Notes under the pieces: model-generated | Seen by the model: only the letters and a program-made list of their open reading frames with translations | What the model was told of the DNA's origin: nothing | The model's database searches: none | Translations under genes and position numbers: made by a program | NCBI GenBank assembly: GCA_945878355.1 | Contig: CAMCTC010000012.1 | Location: 11,279 to 75,278 of the forward strand | DNA from: Bordetella parapertussis | Lineage (GTDB): Bacteria; Pseudomonadota; Gammaproteobacteria; Burkholderiales; Burkholderiaceae_C | Reading direction: 5' to 3' | DNA length: 64,000 nt | Shown: positions 35,467 to 46,310 of the stretch, piece by piece | Position numbering within the stretch: the stretch's first letter is position 1 | Layout: each line of letters opens with the position of its first letter

Positions 35467-36591
35467 ATGGCTGGCGCGTGGACGACAGGTGGGTGTCTGG
35501 GTGGCGCCGCCGCCAGTGTTCAGGTCGCCTCACCACTGGCCCAGATCCACGGCATCGTCTACCAGTGGAAGAACCACATGCTGCTCGAGGGCGCATCGCT
35601 CTTGGCCGCGGGTGGCCAGCCGGCTGAAGGGGCCAGCGCGCCATGGCAGTTCAAGAACCTGACCTGGGACACTGCCGGCCACGCCAGCGTGGACATCTAT
35701 GCGCACGCAGCGCTGGCGTTTCAGAACGCCGGCTTCGAGCTGGGTTTCGGCACATCGACGGGCGCGGTTTTCACCGCAGACGCCGCGTTGCCTTCGGACT
35801 GGTCCATGTTGTCGAACATCGACCCCGTCGACGGCCACTTGCTGGTGGCAGGTTTTGGCCTGAGCAGCGCGATTGCTGCGGGCGATGTCAAGCTGGGGAC
35901 GGTGACCTTCGAGACTGGCGCGCTGGACCATGCCACGGTGCAACTTGTCAGCGGTGCGGTGGGGGACGCTGTGGCCAGCAGCTACGGACGGTCGATGGCG
36001 CGTGACATCAGCGATGTGCAGGGCGGTTTTACGCTCAGCGATTTGGTGCCTGGTGCCAACGCGGTCACGGCCAGCCGCGCGACCACTGACAGCGGCAGCG
36101 CGATCACGTCATCCGACGCGCTGGCGGCTTTGCGGATCGCTGTGGGCATGAACCCGAACCTTGACCCCGACGGTGCGGGGCCATTGGCGGCCTTGCCGGT
36201 GTCGCCTTACCAGTTCATCGCGGCCGACGTGATGGGCACTGACGGGCGAATCACCAGCGCGGACGCGCTGGCGATCCTGAGGATGGCGGTGAAGCTGCCC
36301 ACCGCGCCGGCCAAGGAGTGGTTGTTCGTCGAAGAGACGCGTGACTTCTGGGACGAGACCACGTGCAAGTTCACGCTCGACCGCAGCCATGCGAACTGGG
36401 ACCACGCGATCAGCGCGAACGCGCAGTCCGACCAGGCGTTGAACCTGGTGGGCGTGCTCAAGGGCGATGTGAACGGCAGCTGGAATGCGCCTGCGGGCAG
36501 CGTTGATCTGGATGCGATCTCGCCCCAGTACTTCACGGCACTGCACGACCAACTCGGCTTGCCGGTGGCGCAGTTTGGGGTTTATCCCTGA
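35467..36591 (+). CDS. Cohesin/dockerin-like surface protein, probable N-terminally truncated fragment
   Basis: A 374-residue protein without a signal peptide. Residues about 25-175 look like a cohesin-type beta-sandwich ([60 protein letters not shown]). Dockerin/EF-hand-like repeats follow ([67 protein letters not shown]). In related bacteria such domains end very large Ca-binding surface proteins, so this may be a detached C-terminus. Whether it is still expressed is unclear. Confidence 0.65.
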   Translation: MAGAWTTGGCLGGAAASVQVASPLAQIHGIVYQWKNHMLLEGASLLAAGGQPAEGASAPWQFKNLTWDTAGHASVDIYAHAALAFQNAGFELGFGTSTGAVFTADAALPSDWSMLSNIDPVDGHLLVAGFGLSSAIAAGDVKLGTVTFETGALDHATVQLVSGAVGDAVASSYGRSMARDISDVQGGFTLSDLVPGANAVTASRATTDSGSAITSSDALAALRIAVGMNPNLDPDGAGPLAALPVSPYQFIAADVMGTDGRITSADALAILRMAVKLPTAPAKEWLFVEETRDFWDETTCKFTLDRSHANWDHAISANAQSDQALNLVGVLKGDVNGSWNAPAGSVDLDAISPQYFTALHDQLGLPVAQFGVYP

Positions 36592-36932
36592 AGGCTGACG
36601 CTCGCCTGCAATTCATCCCAGGGTACCGCCAGTCTGCGCCCCTCGCGCAGCAGCAGACCCGCGGCCTCCAGTGCGGCGACATCGCCATGCACGTTTTTCG
36701 GATCGCGTTGCAGCGTTTCGGCCAAGGACCGGGTGCTGGCGGCGCCTTGCTGGTGAACATGCCGCAGCAATTCCAGACGTCGAGGCGACAAGGTGGCGAG
36801 CATGGCATCTAGGTCAAGGAAGGTGACATGCGTCTCGTCCACAGGTTCGCCTTGCTTGGCGCGATGCCATGCGTCGACGAAGCGCTGCCCCATGACCTCA
36901 AGGCTGTCCACATGCACCTGCACCTTGCTCAT
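36582..36932 (-). CDS. tumA: TumA-type winged-helix antitoxin
   Basis: A 116-residue protein. The C-terminal half is a winged helix (LSPRRLELLRHVHQQGAASTRSLAETLQRDPKNVHGDVAALEAAGLLLRE) preceded by a helical, acidic N-terminus. It overlaps the preceding TumE-like gene by ATGA. In TumEA pairs this HTH protein is the antitoxin and transcriptional autoregulator. Confidence 0.8.
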   Translation of the reverse strand: MSKVQVHVDSLEVMGQRFVDAWHRAKQGEPVDETHVTFLDLDAMLATLSPRRLELLRHVHQQGAASTRSLAETLQRDPKNVHGDVAALEAAGLLLREGRRLAVPWDELQASVSLQG

Positions 36933-37216
36933 CGCTTGCTCCTTTGCTTCGCCATGTCGGCGAGGAAGTCGGCTATCAGTCTTTCCACGCTGGTGAACTC
37001 ATAGTGCGCCGCCAAGCCCTCGACGTGGCGGTGGTCGCCCTTGCCTCGTTCATTGTCGTAGCCCACGATCCGCTCACCTATATGGCCATAGAACAACCGA
37101 TACTTCAATCCATGCGTCGTTGGCGGCACTGGCGCTGGCACTCGCCAGATCACCATCTCGACGATGCCGCCGTCTGGCAACACCGCCTTGTCGTAGAAAA
37201 GTCTGATCGCTTTCAT
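36929..37216 (-). CDS. tumE: TumE/DUF6516-family toxin
   Basis: A 95-residue protein with the DUF6516 pattern: MVIWRVPAPVPPTTHGLKYRLFYG, VGYDNERGKGDHRHVEG and a C-terminal FTSVERLIADFLADM. The toxin precedes the antitoxin, the reverse of the other pairs here. A consensus -35 (TTGACA, minus strand 37269-37264), a TAATAC -10 and an inverted repeat lie directly upstream. Confidence 0.8.
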   Translation of the reverse strand: MKAIRLFYDKAVLPDGGIVEMVIWRVPAPVPPTTHGLKYRLFYGHIGERIVGYDNERGKGDHRHVEGLAAHYEFTSVERLIADFLADMAKQRSKR

Positions 37217-37230
37217 GCCGACGCCGCGTG

Positions 37231-37253
37231 GTGATGGTGTATTACGCCATCAC
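37231..37253 (-). promoter_or_regulatory. tumEA operator overlapping the -10 box
   Basis: GTGATGG and CCATCAC (37231-37237, 37247-37253) form a 7-bp inverted repeat around the -10 hexamer TAATAC (minus strand 37244-37239). The -35 TTGACA is at 37269-37264. Occupation would block the promoter, as expected for autorepression. Confidence 0.6.
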
Positions 37254-37334
37254 TTTTGGGTGGTGTCAACAGCCAAATTGGGCTGTCTCTTGAGATACCA
37301 CTCCCGTCATATGGCGCGGATGACCTGTGCATGA

Positions 37335-38137
<803 letters not shown>

Positions 38138-38176
38138 AACAACTACTTTGATCCCCTGCCAGCCTTGGGTACCCCT

Positions 38177-40816
38177 ATGAAAGCCTCTGAAATCCGCGCC
38201 ACCTTCCTGAAGTACTTCGAGTCCAAGGGCCACACCATCGTGGCGTCGTCGCCGGTGATCCCTGGTGACGACCCGACGCTGCTGTTCACCAACGCCGGGA
38301 TGAACCAGTTCAAGGATGTGTTCCTGGGCTTCGACAAGCGCCCCTATTCGCGCGCCACGACCAGCCAGAAGTGCATACGCGCCGGTGGCAAGCACAACGA
38401 CCTGGACAACGTTGGCTACACCGCGCGCCACCATACCTTCTTCGAGATGCTGGGCAACTTCAGCTTCGGCGACTACTTCAAGCGCGACGCCATCGGCTAC
38501 GCCTGGGAGTTGTTGACGGTTCACTTCAAGCTGCCTGCCGACAAGCTGTGGGTCACCGTCTACGCCGACGACGACGAGGCCTACGACATCTGGCACCAGC
38601 AAATCGGCGTGCCAGCCGAGCGCATCGTTCGCATCGGCGACAACAAGGGCGCGCGCTATGCGTCAGACAACTTCTGGATGATGGGCGACACGGGGCCTTG
38701 CGGTCCTTGCACCGAGATCTTCTACGACCACGGTCCCGAGATCGCCGGCGGCCCGCCGGGATCGCCCGGCGAGGACGGTGACCGCTACATCGAGATCTGG
38801 AACAACGTCTTCATGCAGTTCAACCGCACCGAAGACGGCGTGATGCACCCGCTGCCCAAACCCAGTGTTGACACCGGCATGGGCCTGGAGCGGTTGGCAG
38901 CGGTGCTGCAGCATGTGCACAGCAACTACGAGATCGATCTGTTCGCGCAGCTGCTGGCGGCTGCCAAACAGGCCGTTGACGCGGCCGGTGCAGGCGATTG
39001 CGACCCGACATCGCCGTCGCTCAAGGTGATCGCCGACCACATCCGCGCCTGTGCTTTCACGGTGACCGACGGCGTGATCCCGGGCAACGAGGGCCGAGGC
39101 TATGTGCTGAGGCGCATCGCCCGTCGCGCGATCCGCCACGGCTACAAGCTGGGCGCGCGCAAGCCTTTCTTCCACCGGCTGGTGGCGGCGCTCGATGCCG
39201 AGATGGGCGAGGCCTATCCCGAGCTGAGGCGTGCCGCCTCGCGTGTCACCGAGGTGCTCAAGGCCGAGGAGGAGCGCTTCTTCCTGACCATCCACCACGG
39301 CATGGAGATCCTGGAAGCCGCGCTCGCCGGTGGCACGAAGGTGATCGACGGCGACACCGCATTCAAGCTGCACGACACCTTCGGCTTTCCGGTCGACCTG
39401 ACGGGCGATGTCTGCCGCGAACGCGGTGTCACGGTCGATGGCGCGGGGTTTGATGCGGCGATGAACCGCCAGCGCGCGATGGCCCGCTCGGCGACCAAGT
39501 TCAAGATGGCCGCCGGGCTGCATTACGACGGCACGCCGACCGCTTTCCACGGCTATGAACACCTGGCCTGCGAGACGGCCAAGGTCACCGCGCTCTATGT
39601 CGACGGCGCGACCGTGGCCAGCGTCAAGGCCGGCGACGACTGCGTGATCGTGCTCGACCAAAGCCCGTTTTACGCCGAGAGCGGCGGCCAGGCCGGTGAC
39701 TCGGGCGAACTGCGCAGCGCCACAGCGCGCGTGCTGGTCGAGGACACCAGCAAGATCCAGTCGGACGTGTTTGGCCACGAGGGCCGGGTAATGGAGGGCG
39801 TGATCTCCGTCGGCGACCAATTGGCCGCTCGCGTCAACGCCGAGCAGCGTGCCCGCACGGTGCGCAACCACAGCGCCACGCACTTGATGCACAAGGCGCT
39901 GCGCGAGGTGCTGGGCGACCATGTGCAGCAAAAGGGCTCGCTGGTCAACGCCGATCGCACCCGTTTCGACTTTGCCCACAACGCGCCGGTCAGCGATGCG
40001 CAGATCCGCCGTGTCGAGGCCATCGTCAACGCCGAGGTGCTGGCCAATGCAGCGGCCTCGGCCCAGGTGATGGCGCTGGCTGACGCGCAGAACAGCGGCG
40101 CGATGATGTTGTTTGGCGAGAAATACGGCGAGACAGTGCGGGTGCTGACGATAGGCTCGAGCAAAGAGCTGTGCGGTGGCACGCATGTGGGCCGCACCGG
40201 TGACATCGGTCTGTTCAAGATCGTCGCCGAGGCTGGCGTGGCTGCTGGCATCCGCCGCGTCGAGGCCGTGACCGGCGACAACGCGCTGGCTTATCTGCAG
40301 CAGCTCGAATCCACCGTCGGCAGCGTGGCCGGCAACCTCAAGGTCACGCCCGCCGAGCTGCCAGCCCGTGTCGGCGCGGTGCTCGACCAGGTGCGCAGCC
40401 TGGAAAAAGAGATCGCTGCGCTCAAGGGCAAGCTGGCATCGGCCCAGGGCGACGAGTTGATGGCGCAAGCCGTCGATGTGCAGGGCATCAAGGTGCTGGC
40501 AGCGGTGCTGAACGGCGCCGACGCCAAGACCTTGCGCGACACGCTCGACAAGCTCAGGGACAAGCTCAAGACCGCGGCGATCGTGCTGGCGGTGGTCGAC
40601 GGCGACCGGGTGCAGCTGGCTGCCGGCGTCACTGCCGACCTGTTGGCGCGGCCCGGTGCTCGCCTGAAGGCCGGCGAGTTGGTCAACTTTGTCGCCAGCC
40701 AGGTCGGTGGCAAGGGCGGTGGCAAGCCCGATCTGGCGATGGCCGGTGGCACCGACCCGACCGGGCTGCCAAAGGCTTTGGCGTCGGTCGCGGCCTGGGT
40801 CGGCGAGCGGGTCTGA
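38177..40816 (+). CDS. alaS: Alanyl-tRNA synthetase
   Basis: An 879-residue synthetase. It has N-terminal class II catalytic motifs ([19 protein letters not shown]), the tRNA-recognition domain, an editing domain with [27 protein letters not shown] and [15 protein letters not shown], and a C-terminal oligomerisation domain ending in [15 protein letters not shown]. The start is [19 protein letters not shown]. It is complete. Confidence 0.97.
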   Translation: MKASEIRATFLKYFESKGHTIVASSPVIPGDDPTLLFTNAGMNQFKDVFLGFDKRPYSRATTSQKCIRAGGKHNDLDNVGYTARHHTFFEMLGNFSFGDYFKRDAIGYAWELLTVHFKLPADKLWVTVYADDDEAYDIWHQQIGVPAERIVRIGDNKGARYASDNFWMMGDTGPCGPCTEIFYDHGPEIAGGPPGSPGEDGDRYIEIWNNVFMQFNRTEDGVMHPLPKPSVDTGMGLERLAAVLQHVHSNYEIDLFAQLLAAAKQAVDAAGAGDCDPTSPSLKVIADHIRACAFTVTDGVIPGNEGRGYVLRRIARRAIRHGYKLGARKPFFHRLVAALDAEMGEAYPELRRAASRVTEVLKAEEERFFLTIHHGMEILEAALAGGTKVIDGDTAFKLHDTFGFPVDLTGDVCRERGVTVDGAGFDAAMNRQRAMARSATKFKMAAGLHYDGTPTAFHGYEHLACETAKVTALYVDGATVASVKAGDDCVIVLDQSPFYAESGGQAGDSGELRSATARVLVEDTSKIQSDVFGHEGRVMEGVISVGDQLAARVNAEQRARTVRNHSATHLMHKALREVLGDHVQQKGSLVNADRTRFDFAHNAPVSDAQIRRVEAIVNAEVLANAAASAQVMALADAQNSGAMMLFGEKYGETVRVLTIGSSKELCGGTHVGRTGDIGLFKIVAEAGVAAGIRRVEAVTGDNALAYLQQLESTVGSVAGNLKVTPAELPARVGAVLDQVRSLEKEIAALKGKLASAQGDELMAQAVDVQGIKVLAAVLNGADAKTLRDTLDKLRDKLKTAAIVLAVVDGDRVQLAAGVTADLLARPGARLKAGELVNFVASQVGGKGGGKPDLAMAGGTDPTGLPKALASVAAWVGERV

Positions 40817-40857
40817 GGACGGCGGATGCCGGGCTCAGTGCCCGCTTCGCCCGTTGA

Positions 40858-41124
40858 TCAGGCCAAGCCGCGGGTCAGCAGCTCGGCCACCAACGCGTTG
40901 ATGCCGCCGGCGTGGCCGGCCGCGCGCTCGCTGAGTTGGGCAGTCAATGATGACGGCAACTTGCAGGCGAAGGGCACCAGACCCGCAGCGGCATCGAGCC
41001 GGCGCTGCGCTTTGCGGTCTACCGGGTTGTCCTGGGCGAATCGGCCGGGAACGGCGGCCCGCTGGCGCTGACCCTCGAGCTTGCTTTCCAGCTGGCGGAC
41101 GAGGTCGGTCTTTTTCATGCTCAT
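40858..41124 (-). CDS. Conserved hypothetical small protein
   Basis: An 88-residue basic protein. The MSMKKTDLVRQLESKLEGQRQR start is followed by a middle segment FACKLPSSLTAQLSERAAGHAGGINALVAELLTRGL that resembles a ribbon-helix-helix or similar DNA-binding dimer. I do not recognise the family by name. It is convergent with alaS and divergent from the small frame and SEC-C gene to the right. Confidence 0.6.
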   Translation of the reverse strand: MSMKKTDLVRQLESKLEGQRQRAAVPGRFAQDNPVDRKAQRRLDAAAGLVPFACKLPSSLTAQLSERAAGHAGGINALVAELLTRGLA

Positions 41125-41261
41125 GGTCGGCGTCTTCTTGTGGGTTGTCAGGGATGCATTGTCGTTCAGCCCCTGGGGTGGTGGCCGTACCGGCCGGGCT
41201 TGCCGCTGAGGCAGCTCAGCCTGAGGCGACAATCGAGGTTTTGCTCGACCGTGGAGTGACG

Positions 41262-41354
41262 ATGGCCTCATGCCCAATTGACTTTCCTGGCGCTGCGCGC
41301 GCGCTGCGCTTGGACCAGGCCTTGATTAGCCTGGTCGCGAGGGGCCTGCGATGA
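41262..41354 (+). CDS. Possible 30-residue small protein upstream of the SEC-C gene
   Basis: ATG at 41262 has GGAG 6 bp upstream. The 30-codon frame [20 protein letters not shown]... ends with TGA overlapping the next ATG (ATGA at 41351-41354). Codon use resembles the neighbours. It could be a leader for translational coupling; no homology is known to me. Confidence 0.3.
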   Translation: MASCPIDFPGAARALRLDQALISLVARGLR

Positions 41355-42121
41355 GCCGTGTCGCGCGCAGCAGCACCGAAGCCGAGATCGACGCGCTCGA
41401 CGCCGTCTGCGAACGCTTGGTCGGTTTCGGCATCGATGTCTCGCTCGAGTGGGTCGACGGCTACCTGACCGCGCTGGCGGCGAGTCGCCGGGCGATCGAT
41501 GCGAGCGAGTGGTTGCCGGCGATGTTCGGCGACGCCTTCGAGCGCGCCTTCGCCGACCCGGCCGATGTGGCGCAGGCGTTGGCAGCGCTGACCGGGCGCT
41601 GGCATGTGCTCGTCAGCCAGCTCGACCCGCAGTCGCTGCTCGACGAGCCCGAGGACATGCGTTTGTCGCCGCTGATGCTCAGCTTCGACGAAGCGGCGCG
41701 CGCCGAATTGGTCAACGAGGGCCACATGACGGCCGAGGAGTCGATCGACCTGCTCAACACCGGTGCGCTGTGGGCCGAGGGCTTCATGGAGGCGGTGGCC
41801 ACTTTTGCCCAAGACTGGCCCGAGCCTGACCTCGAAACCGATGACGGCCGCTGGTGTGAGGACTGTTTGTGCCGTGTGACTGCGCTGATGCTGCCGCAGG
41901 ATGAGCTGGCCGAGCATTGCGCGGTCCAATATCCTGGCGAAACCCTGGAGCGCGACCAACTGGTCGACGAAGCCTGTTACGCGGTGCAGGACCTGCGGGT
42001 CTATTGGCTGGAACACGGCGTCAAGCCCGAGACGCGCCGGGTCGAGGTCAAGACCGGCCGCAACGACGTCTGCCCCTGCGGCAGCGGCAAGAAGTTCAAG
42101 AAGTGCCATGGCGCTGCTTGA
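41351..42121 (+). CDS. UPF0149 (YecA) family protein with SEC-C metal-binding motif
   Basis: A 256-residue protein. The N-terminal helical UPF0149/YecA domain ([24 protein letters not shown]) is followed by a C-terminal SEC-C zinc motif [21 protein letters not shown] tails, as in SecA, bind zinc and ribosomal or SecB-type partners; the cellular role of YecA proteins is still poorly known. Confidence 0.88.
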   Translation: MSRVARSSTEAEIDALDAVCERLVGFGIDVSLEWVDGYLTALAASRRAIDASEWLPAMFGDAFERAFADPADVAQALAALTGRWHVLVSQLDPQSLLDEPEDMRLSPLMLSFDEAARAELVNEGHMTAEESIDLLNTGALWAEGFMEAVATFAQDWPEPDLETDDGRWCEDCLCRVTALMLPQDELAEHCAVQYPGETLERDQLVDEACYAVQDLRVYWLEHGVKPETRRVEVKTGRNDVCPCGSGKKFKKCHGAA

Positions 42122-42153
42122 CCCCAGCGCCTGACCTGCACCGGATCACCGAC

Positions 42154-43398
42154 ATGTCCATCCCTGTTCCCCATTCGCCGCTGCCGCTGGGCGGCCGCCA
42201 CATCGTGCTCGGCCTGTCCGGCGGCATCGCTTGCTACAAGTCGGCCGAGCTGGTGCGCGAGCTCGGCAAGGCGGGCGCCACCGTCCAGGTCGTGATGACC
42301 GACGCGGCGCAGGCTTTCATCACGCCGGTGACGATGCAGGCGCTGTCCGGTCTGCCGGTGGTGACCAGCCAGTGGGATGCGCGCGAGCCCAACAACATGG
42401 CCCACATCAACCTCAGCCGAGAGGCCGATGCGATCCTGGTTGCGCCGGCATCGGCTGACTTTCTGGCCAAGCTCGCGCAGGGCCGGGCCGATGAGCTGCT
42501 GTCGCTGCTGTGCCTGGCACGCCCGGTCGAGCTTTGTCCGCTGTTGCTGGCGCCGGCGATGAACCGCGAGATGTGGCTGCACCCAGCCACCCGCCGCAAC
42601 GTGGCGCAAGTGCTGGCCGACGGCGCACAGGTCTTGGGCCCCGGCCATGGCGACCAAGCGTGCGGCGAATATGGCGATGGCCGCATGCTCGAGGCCAGCG
42701 AGTTGCGCGACGAGCTGATCGCGTTTTTCCAGCCCAAGCTGCTGGCGGGCAAGCGCGTGCTGATCAGTGCCGGGCCGACTTTCGAGGCGCTCGACCCGGT
42801 GCGCGGCATCACCAACCTGTCGTCCGGCAAGATGGGTTTTGCCATCGCCCGTGCGGCGCAGGAGGCAGGCGCCGAGGTCACGCTGGTGGCCGGCCCGGTG
42901 CACCTGGCCACGCCGCGCCATGTGCGTCGCATCGACGTGCAGTCGGCGCAGCAGATGTTCGACGCGGTGCTGCCGCTGGCCAAAGGGCAGGATGTGTTTG
43001 TCGCCACTGCCGCGGTAGCCGACTGGCGGCCTGCGGCCTTGGCCGAGCGCAAGATCAAGAAGGACGGCCAGGGCGGTTTGCCGGGTTTCGATTGGGTCGA
43101 GAACCCTGACATCCTGGCGGCGGTGGCGCGGCTGGACGCCAGGCCTTATTGCGTTGGGTTTGCCGCCGAGAGCCACGACTTGGCGTTTCACGCCCGTGAA
43201 AAGCTGGTTCGCAAGAACGTGCCGCTGGTGGTGGGCAACCTCGGGCCGGCCACCTTCGGTCGCGACGACAACAGCTTGCTGCTGGTCGATGCGCAGGGTG
43301 AGCGCGCGCTGGCCACCGCCGACAAGCTCAGCCTGGCGCGCGAGTTGGTGCGCGAGATCGCCGACCGCTTGGCGGCGGCAAAGGCTGCGGGCGCATGA
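42154..43398 (+). CDS. coaBC: Phosphopantothenoylcysteine synthetase/decarboxylase
   Basis: A 414-residue bifunctional coenzyme A enzyme. The N-terminal CoaC flavoprotein has [15 protein letters not shown], the catalytic His in [10 protein letters not shown], and PAMNREMW. The C-terminal CoaB synthetase has [25 protein letters not shown] and AAVADWRP. It joins cysteine to phosphopantothenate, then decarboxylates. Its stop overlaps the dut start (ATGA), a common pairing. Confidence 0.95.
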   Translation: MSIPVPHSPLPLGGRHIVLGLSGGIACYKSAELVRELGKAGATVQVVMTDAAQAFITPVTMQALSGLPVVTSQWDAREPNNMAHINLSREADAILVAPASADFLAKLAQGRADELLSLLCLARPVELCPLLLAPAMNREMWLHPATRRNVAQVLADGAQVLGPGHGDQACGEYGDGRMLEASELRDELIAFFQPKLLAGKRVLISAGPTFEALDPVRGITNLSSGKMGFAIARAAQEAGAEVTLVAGPVHLATPRHVRRIDVQSAQQMFDAVLPLAKGQDVFVATAAVADWRPAALAERKIKKDGQGGLPGFDWVENPDILAAVARLDARPYCVGFAAESHDLAFHAREKLVRKNVPLVVGNLGPATFGRDDNSLLLVDAQGERALATADKLSLARELVREIADRLAAAKAAGA

Positions 43399-43844
43399 CG
43401 ACCGTAGACCTCAAAGTGCTGGACCCGCGCATGGCCGAACATCTGCCGGCCTATGCCACGCCCGGCAGCGCGGGCCTGGACTTGCGCGCCTGCATAGCTG
43501 CGGCGCTGGTGATAGCACCTGGCCAGACCGTGCTGATCCCCACCGGCCTGGCGTTCCACATCGCCGACCCCGGACTGGCCGCGATGCTCCTGCCACGATC
43601 GGGCCTGGGCCACAAGCACGGCATCGTGCTGGGCAACCTGGTCGGCCTGATCGACAGCGATTACCAGGGACCGCTGATGGTCAGCTGCTGGAACCGCAGC
43701 CAGACGGCTTTCACGGTCGAGCCTATGGATCGGATTGCCCAACTGGTCATCGTGCCAGTGGTGCAGGCGACGTTCCGCTGCGTCGACGAGTTCGATGCCA
43801 GTGAGCGCGGCGCCGGCGGTTTCGGCTCGACCGGCAAAGCCTGA
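43395..43844 (+). CDS. dut: dUTP diphosphatase
   Basis: A 149-residue trimeric dUTPase that keeps uracil out of DNA and makes dUMP. The five motifs are visible: [30 protein letters not shown], and the C-terminal [11 protein letters not shown] that closes over the active site. Family-standard length. Confidence 0.96.
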   Translation: MTTVDLKVLDPRMAEHLPAYATPGSAGLDLRACIAAALVIAPGQTVLIPTGLAFHIADPGLAAMLLPRSGLGHKHGIVLGNLVGLIDSDYQGPLMVSCWNRSQTAFTVEPMDRIAQLVIVPVVQATFRCVDEFDASERGAGGFGSTGKA

Positions 43845-43867
43845 GCCGGACTGCCGGCCTGCGGCGT

Positions 43868-44389
43868 TCAGTGAAGGTGCGGCGAGGGCTGGGCGGTGGA
43901 CAGCACGCTCAGCGCGCTCTCTGACAGGGTTTGCGCTGCTGCCTCTTCCTCGGTGGCTTCGCGCACCGCGTGCACCTTGACCGACAAGCGCAGCGCCATG
44001 CCTGCCAGTGGATGGTTGCCGTCGAGCACCAGGTGTGAGGGGTAGATCTCGGTGATCGTGTAGATCGCGTCGGTCTTCATGCCGGTGGTGGCCGCGCCCT
44101 CGGGCAGGCCGTCGAACTGCATTCCTTGCTCGAGGTGGCCCGGGAACAAGGCACGCTCCTCGAAGCACACCAGCGCCGGGTCGTAATCGCCGAAACCGTG
44201 CTCGGGTTCGAGATGCAGGTCGGTGGCGAAGCCGGTGCGCTGGCCGGTCAAGCATTCCTCGAGCTTGGGCAACAGGTCATGGCCGCCGAAAAAGAATTCC
44301 AGCGGCTCGGTCAGATCGTCGATGGTCTGACCTTGGGCATCGGTCAGATGCCAGGTCAGGCTGACGACACAGGGTGCGGTGATCAACAT
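43868..44389 (-). CDS. FKBP-type peptidyl-prolyl isomerase (SlyD-like)
   Basis: A 173-residue SlyD/FkpB-type isomerase. The FKBP half-sites are GFATDLHLEPEHGFGDYDPALV and DGNHPLAGMALRLSVKVHAVREATEEE, with the insert-in-flap domain in between. There is no signal peptide, so it acts in the cytoplasm. The C-terminal tail is short and lacks the His-rich region of E. coli SlyD. The start MLITAPCVVSLTWHL is preferred to the longer frame. Confidence 0.87.
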   Translation of the reverse strand: MLITAPCVVSLTWHLTDAQGQTIDDLTEPLEFFFGGHDLLPKLEECLTGQRTGFATDLHLEPEHGFGDYDPALVCFEERALFPGHLEQGMQFDGLPEGAATTGMKTDAIYTITEIYPSHLVLDGNHPLAGMALRLSVKVHAVREATEEEAAAQTLSESALSVLSTAQPSPHLH

Positions 44390-44459
44390 CGCGAGATGAT
44401 CGCATAAGGGCCGCCCAGCGCCGCTGGGGTGTCGCACCGCGACAGCGACAATCCGGGCG

Positions 44460-45584
44460 ATGGACGTCACTCAACCGTTGCCATTGCTGGGGGGCTTGTC
44501 CCCGGATGCCTTCATGCGCCGTCACTGGCAAAAGAAGCCTTTGCTCGTACGCCAGGCTTGGCCGGGGGTGCAGTCACCGATAGACCGCAGCGCGCTGTTC
44601 GACCTGGCGGGTGCCGACGGGGTGGAGTCTCGCTTGCTAACCCAATTTGACGGTGGCTGGCGGCTGCGGCACGGCCCATTCGGGCGCCGTGCGCTGCCGC
44701 CGATCAGCAAGCCAAACTGGACCATTCTGGTGCAAGGCTTGGACCTGCATTGGCAGTCGGCCCATGAGATGTTGCAGCGCTTTCGCTTCGTTCCTGAGGT
44801 CAGGCTAGACGACCTGATGATCTCCTACGCCAGCGACGGTGGTGGCGTTGGCCCGCATCTCGACTCCTACGACGTGTTCCTGCTTCAGGTCAAGGGGCGG
44901 CGGCGCTGGCGTATCGGGCCTGTCGCCGACCGCAGCCTGGTGCCCGACCGGCCGGTGCGCTTGCTGGCCAACTTCCTGCCGACTGAGGAATACCTGCTCG
45001 AACCTGGCGACATGCTCTACCTGCCGCCGCTGTGGGGCCACGATGGTGTGGCCGAGGGCGAGTGCATGACATGCTCGATCGGATTTCGGGCCGCGACCGC
45101 CACCTCGCTGGCGCAGGAGTTGCTGTACGAACTGGCTGAAGGTCTGGAGATCCCGGCCTCAGGCGATGCGCTGTACCGCGACCCTGGCCAGGGGGCCACC
45201 GCGACACCGGGCCGGATGCCCGAGAGCTTGCGCTTGTTTGCCGACAAGGCCTTGCAGCGTGCATTGCGTGACCCCAAGGCCATGGCCCGGGCGCTGGGCC
45301 AGTTGATGAGCGCGCCAAAGCCGCAGGTCTGGTTCGATGCGGGCTCGCCGCTGCTTGAAGGCTGCGGCGTGGTACTGGACCAGCGCAGCCGAATGGTCTA
45401 TGACGACCATCATGTTTTTATCAATGGTGAGGCCTTTGTGGCGAGTGGGCGAGACGCCCGGTTGATGCACGGGTTGGCGGATCGGCGGCGGCTCGAAGCG
45501 GCTGAGCTGGCGCAATTGGGCACTTCGGCCCGAAGCTTGCTCAGTGACTGGGCGGAGGCGGGTTGGGTGCGCGTTGTCCCCTGA
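44460..45584 (+). CDS. roxA: RoxA-type ribosomal protein L16 3-hydroxylase
   Basis: A 374-residue JmjC/cupin 2-oxoglutarate oxygenase. The iron triad is HLDSYD (His-x-Asp) and the distal LWGHDGVA His; a C-terminal winged-helix-like domain follows. YcfD/RoxA hydroxylates an arginine of ribosomal protein L16. The typical N-terminus LGGLSPDAFMRRHWQKKPLLVRQA is present. Confidence 0.9.
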   Translation: MDVTQPLPLLGGLSPDAFMRRHWQKKPLLVRQAWPGVQSPIDRSALFDLAGADGVESRLLTQFDGGWRLRHGPFGRRALPPISKPNWTILVQGLDLHWQSAHEMLQRFRFVPEVRLDDLMISYASDGGGVGPHLDSYDVFLLQVKGRRRWRIGPVADRSLVPDRPVRLLANFLPTEEYLLEPGDMLYLPPLWGHDGVAEGECMTCSIGFRAATATSLAQELLYELAEGLEIPASGDALYRDPGQGATATPGRMPESLRLFADKALQRALRDPKAMARALGQLMSAPKPQVWFDAGSPLLEGCGVVLDQRSRMVYDDHHVFINGEAFVASGRDARLMHGLADRRRLEAAELAQLGTSARSLLSDWAEAGWVRVVP

Positions 45585-45689
45585 ACAAGGCATGCCTGGC
45601 GCTCTAAGTGTGAATGTGGTGCGATCCAGCAAACCGGCGCACCGCTGCGGTGCGAGGTCGATCTGCGGTCGATTTGCAACGTTGGCAGT

Positions 45690-45768
45690 CTCTCAAGCAA
45701 ATGTGGCTTTGCCACTTTGCTTGATCCCCACGGGGGGCGGCCGGCTTCGGCCGGCCTTGGGGCGCTCA
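45690..45768 (+). repeat. 79-bp triple-hairpin element, copy 4
   Basis: This copy is identical at all 79 positions to copy 1 at 723-801. Hairpins by position: 45694-45723 (13 bp with one bulge), 45726-45736 (CCCC/GGGG) and 45739-45756 (7 bp with TTCG loop closed by C-G). It lies between roxA and the small lipoprotein gene, in sense orientation to both. Confidence 0.9.
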
Positions 45769-45813
45769 TTGGTCAGGCAATGAGCCGGGTTAATAGGGAG
45801 CTTCCCTAGGTTT

Positions 45814-45822
45814 TGCTATAAT
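45814..45822 (+). promoter_or_regulatory. Extended -10 promoter of the small lipoprotein gene
   Basis: TGCTATAAT is a full-consensus -10 box with the extended TGn, in an AT-rich patch (TTTTGCTATAATTTTTGG). No good -35 is needed for such promoters. The implied 5' leader is about 120 nt and contains a CCCCGGAAGG/CTTTCCGGG hairpin and the perfect palindrome GTTACCGGTAAC (45905-45916). Confidence 0.7.
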
Positions 45823-45947
45823 TTTTGGCTAGCCCCGGAAGGGCTCGAGCTTTCCGGGTCTGGTTTCTTGACGCATCGGCTTTAAACCGTATGTGTTGGA
45901 TCCCGTTACCGGTAACTGTTGATCAACATCTCTCACTGAGGACACCA

Positions 45948-46151
45948 ATGAACAAGTCAATCCTGATCGCCGCCCTGATTGCTGCCGCTTCCTTGACCGC
46001 TTGCGGCAAGAAGGAAGAAGCTGCTCCTGCTGCCGCACCCGCACCGGTTGCTGCACCCGCACCTGTGGCCACTGCATCGGCTGCTTCGGCACCTGCTGAC
46101 GCTGCTGCTTCGGCTGCCGCTGGCGCTGCTGCGACTGCTGCAAGCAAGTAA
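45948..46151 (+). CDS. Small Ala/Pro-rich lipoprotein
   Basis: A 67-residue predicted lipoprotein. MNKSILIAALIAAASLTAC has a lipobox ending in Cys19, then GKKEE and a tail made almost only of Ala, Pro, Val and Ser. GAGG lies 6 bp before the ATG. With its own strong promoter and terminator it is a single-gene unit, probably highly expressed, and anchored to a membrane with an extended periplasmic tail. The function is unknown. Confidence 0.85.
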   Translation: MNKSILIAALIAAASLTACGKKEEAAPAAAPAPVAAPAPVATASAASAPADAAASAAAGAAATAASK

Positions 46152-46171
46152 TCGGCTCACCCCGAACTTTT

Positions 46172-46200
46172 AAAAGCCGCCTTCGGGCGGCTTTTTTTTT
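46172..46200 (+). terminator. Intrinsic terminator after the lipoprotein gene
   Basis: GCCGCC-TTCG-GGCGGC (46176-46191) is flanked by AAAA on the left and nine T on the right: a textbook rho-independent terminator. Confidence 0.95.
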
Positions 46201-46213
46201 GGGTGTGCCTGAT

Positions 46214-46292
46214 CTCTCAAGCAAATGTGGCTTTGCCACTTTGCTTGATCCCCACGGGGGGCGGCCGGCGTCAGTCGGCCTTGGGGCGCTCA
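46214..46292 (+). repeat. 79-bp triple-hairpin element, copy 5
   Basis: This copy differs from copies 1 and 4 only in the third hairpin, where GGCGTCAGTCGGCC replaces GGCTTCGGCCGGCC, shortening that stem to 5 bp. It shares this version exactly with copy 6. It lies between the convergent lipoprotein gene and malQ. Confidence 0.9.
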
Positions 46293-46310
46293 GGACTAGC
46301 AGTCGTCGCT

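Noticed and set aside
38663..40468. A 601-codon minus-strand frame inside alaS
   Set aside because: It is a shadow of alaS in a GC-rich genome.
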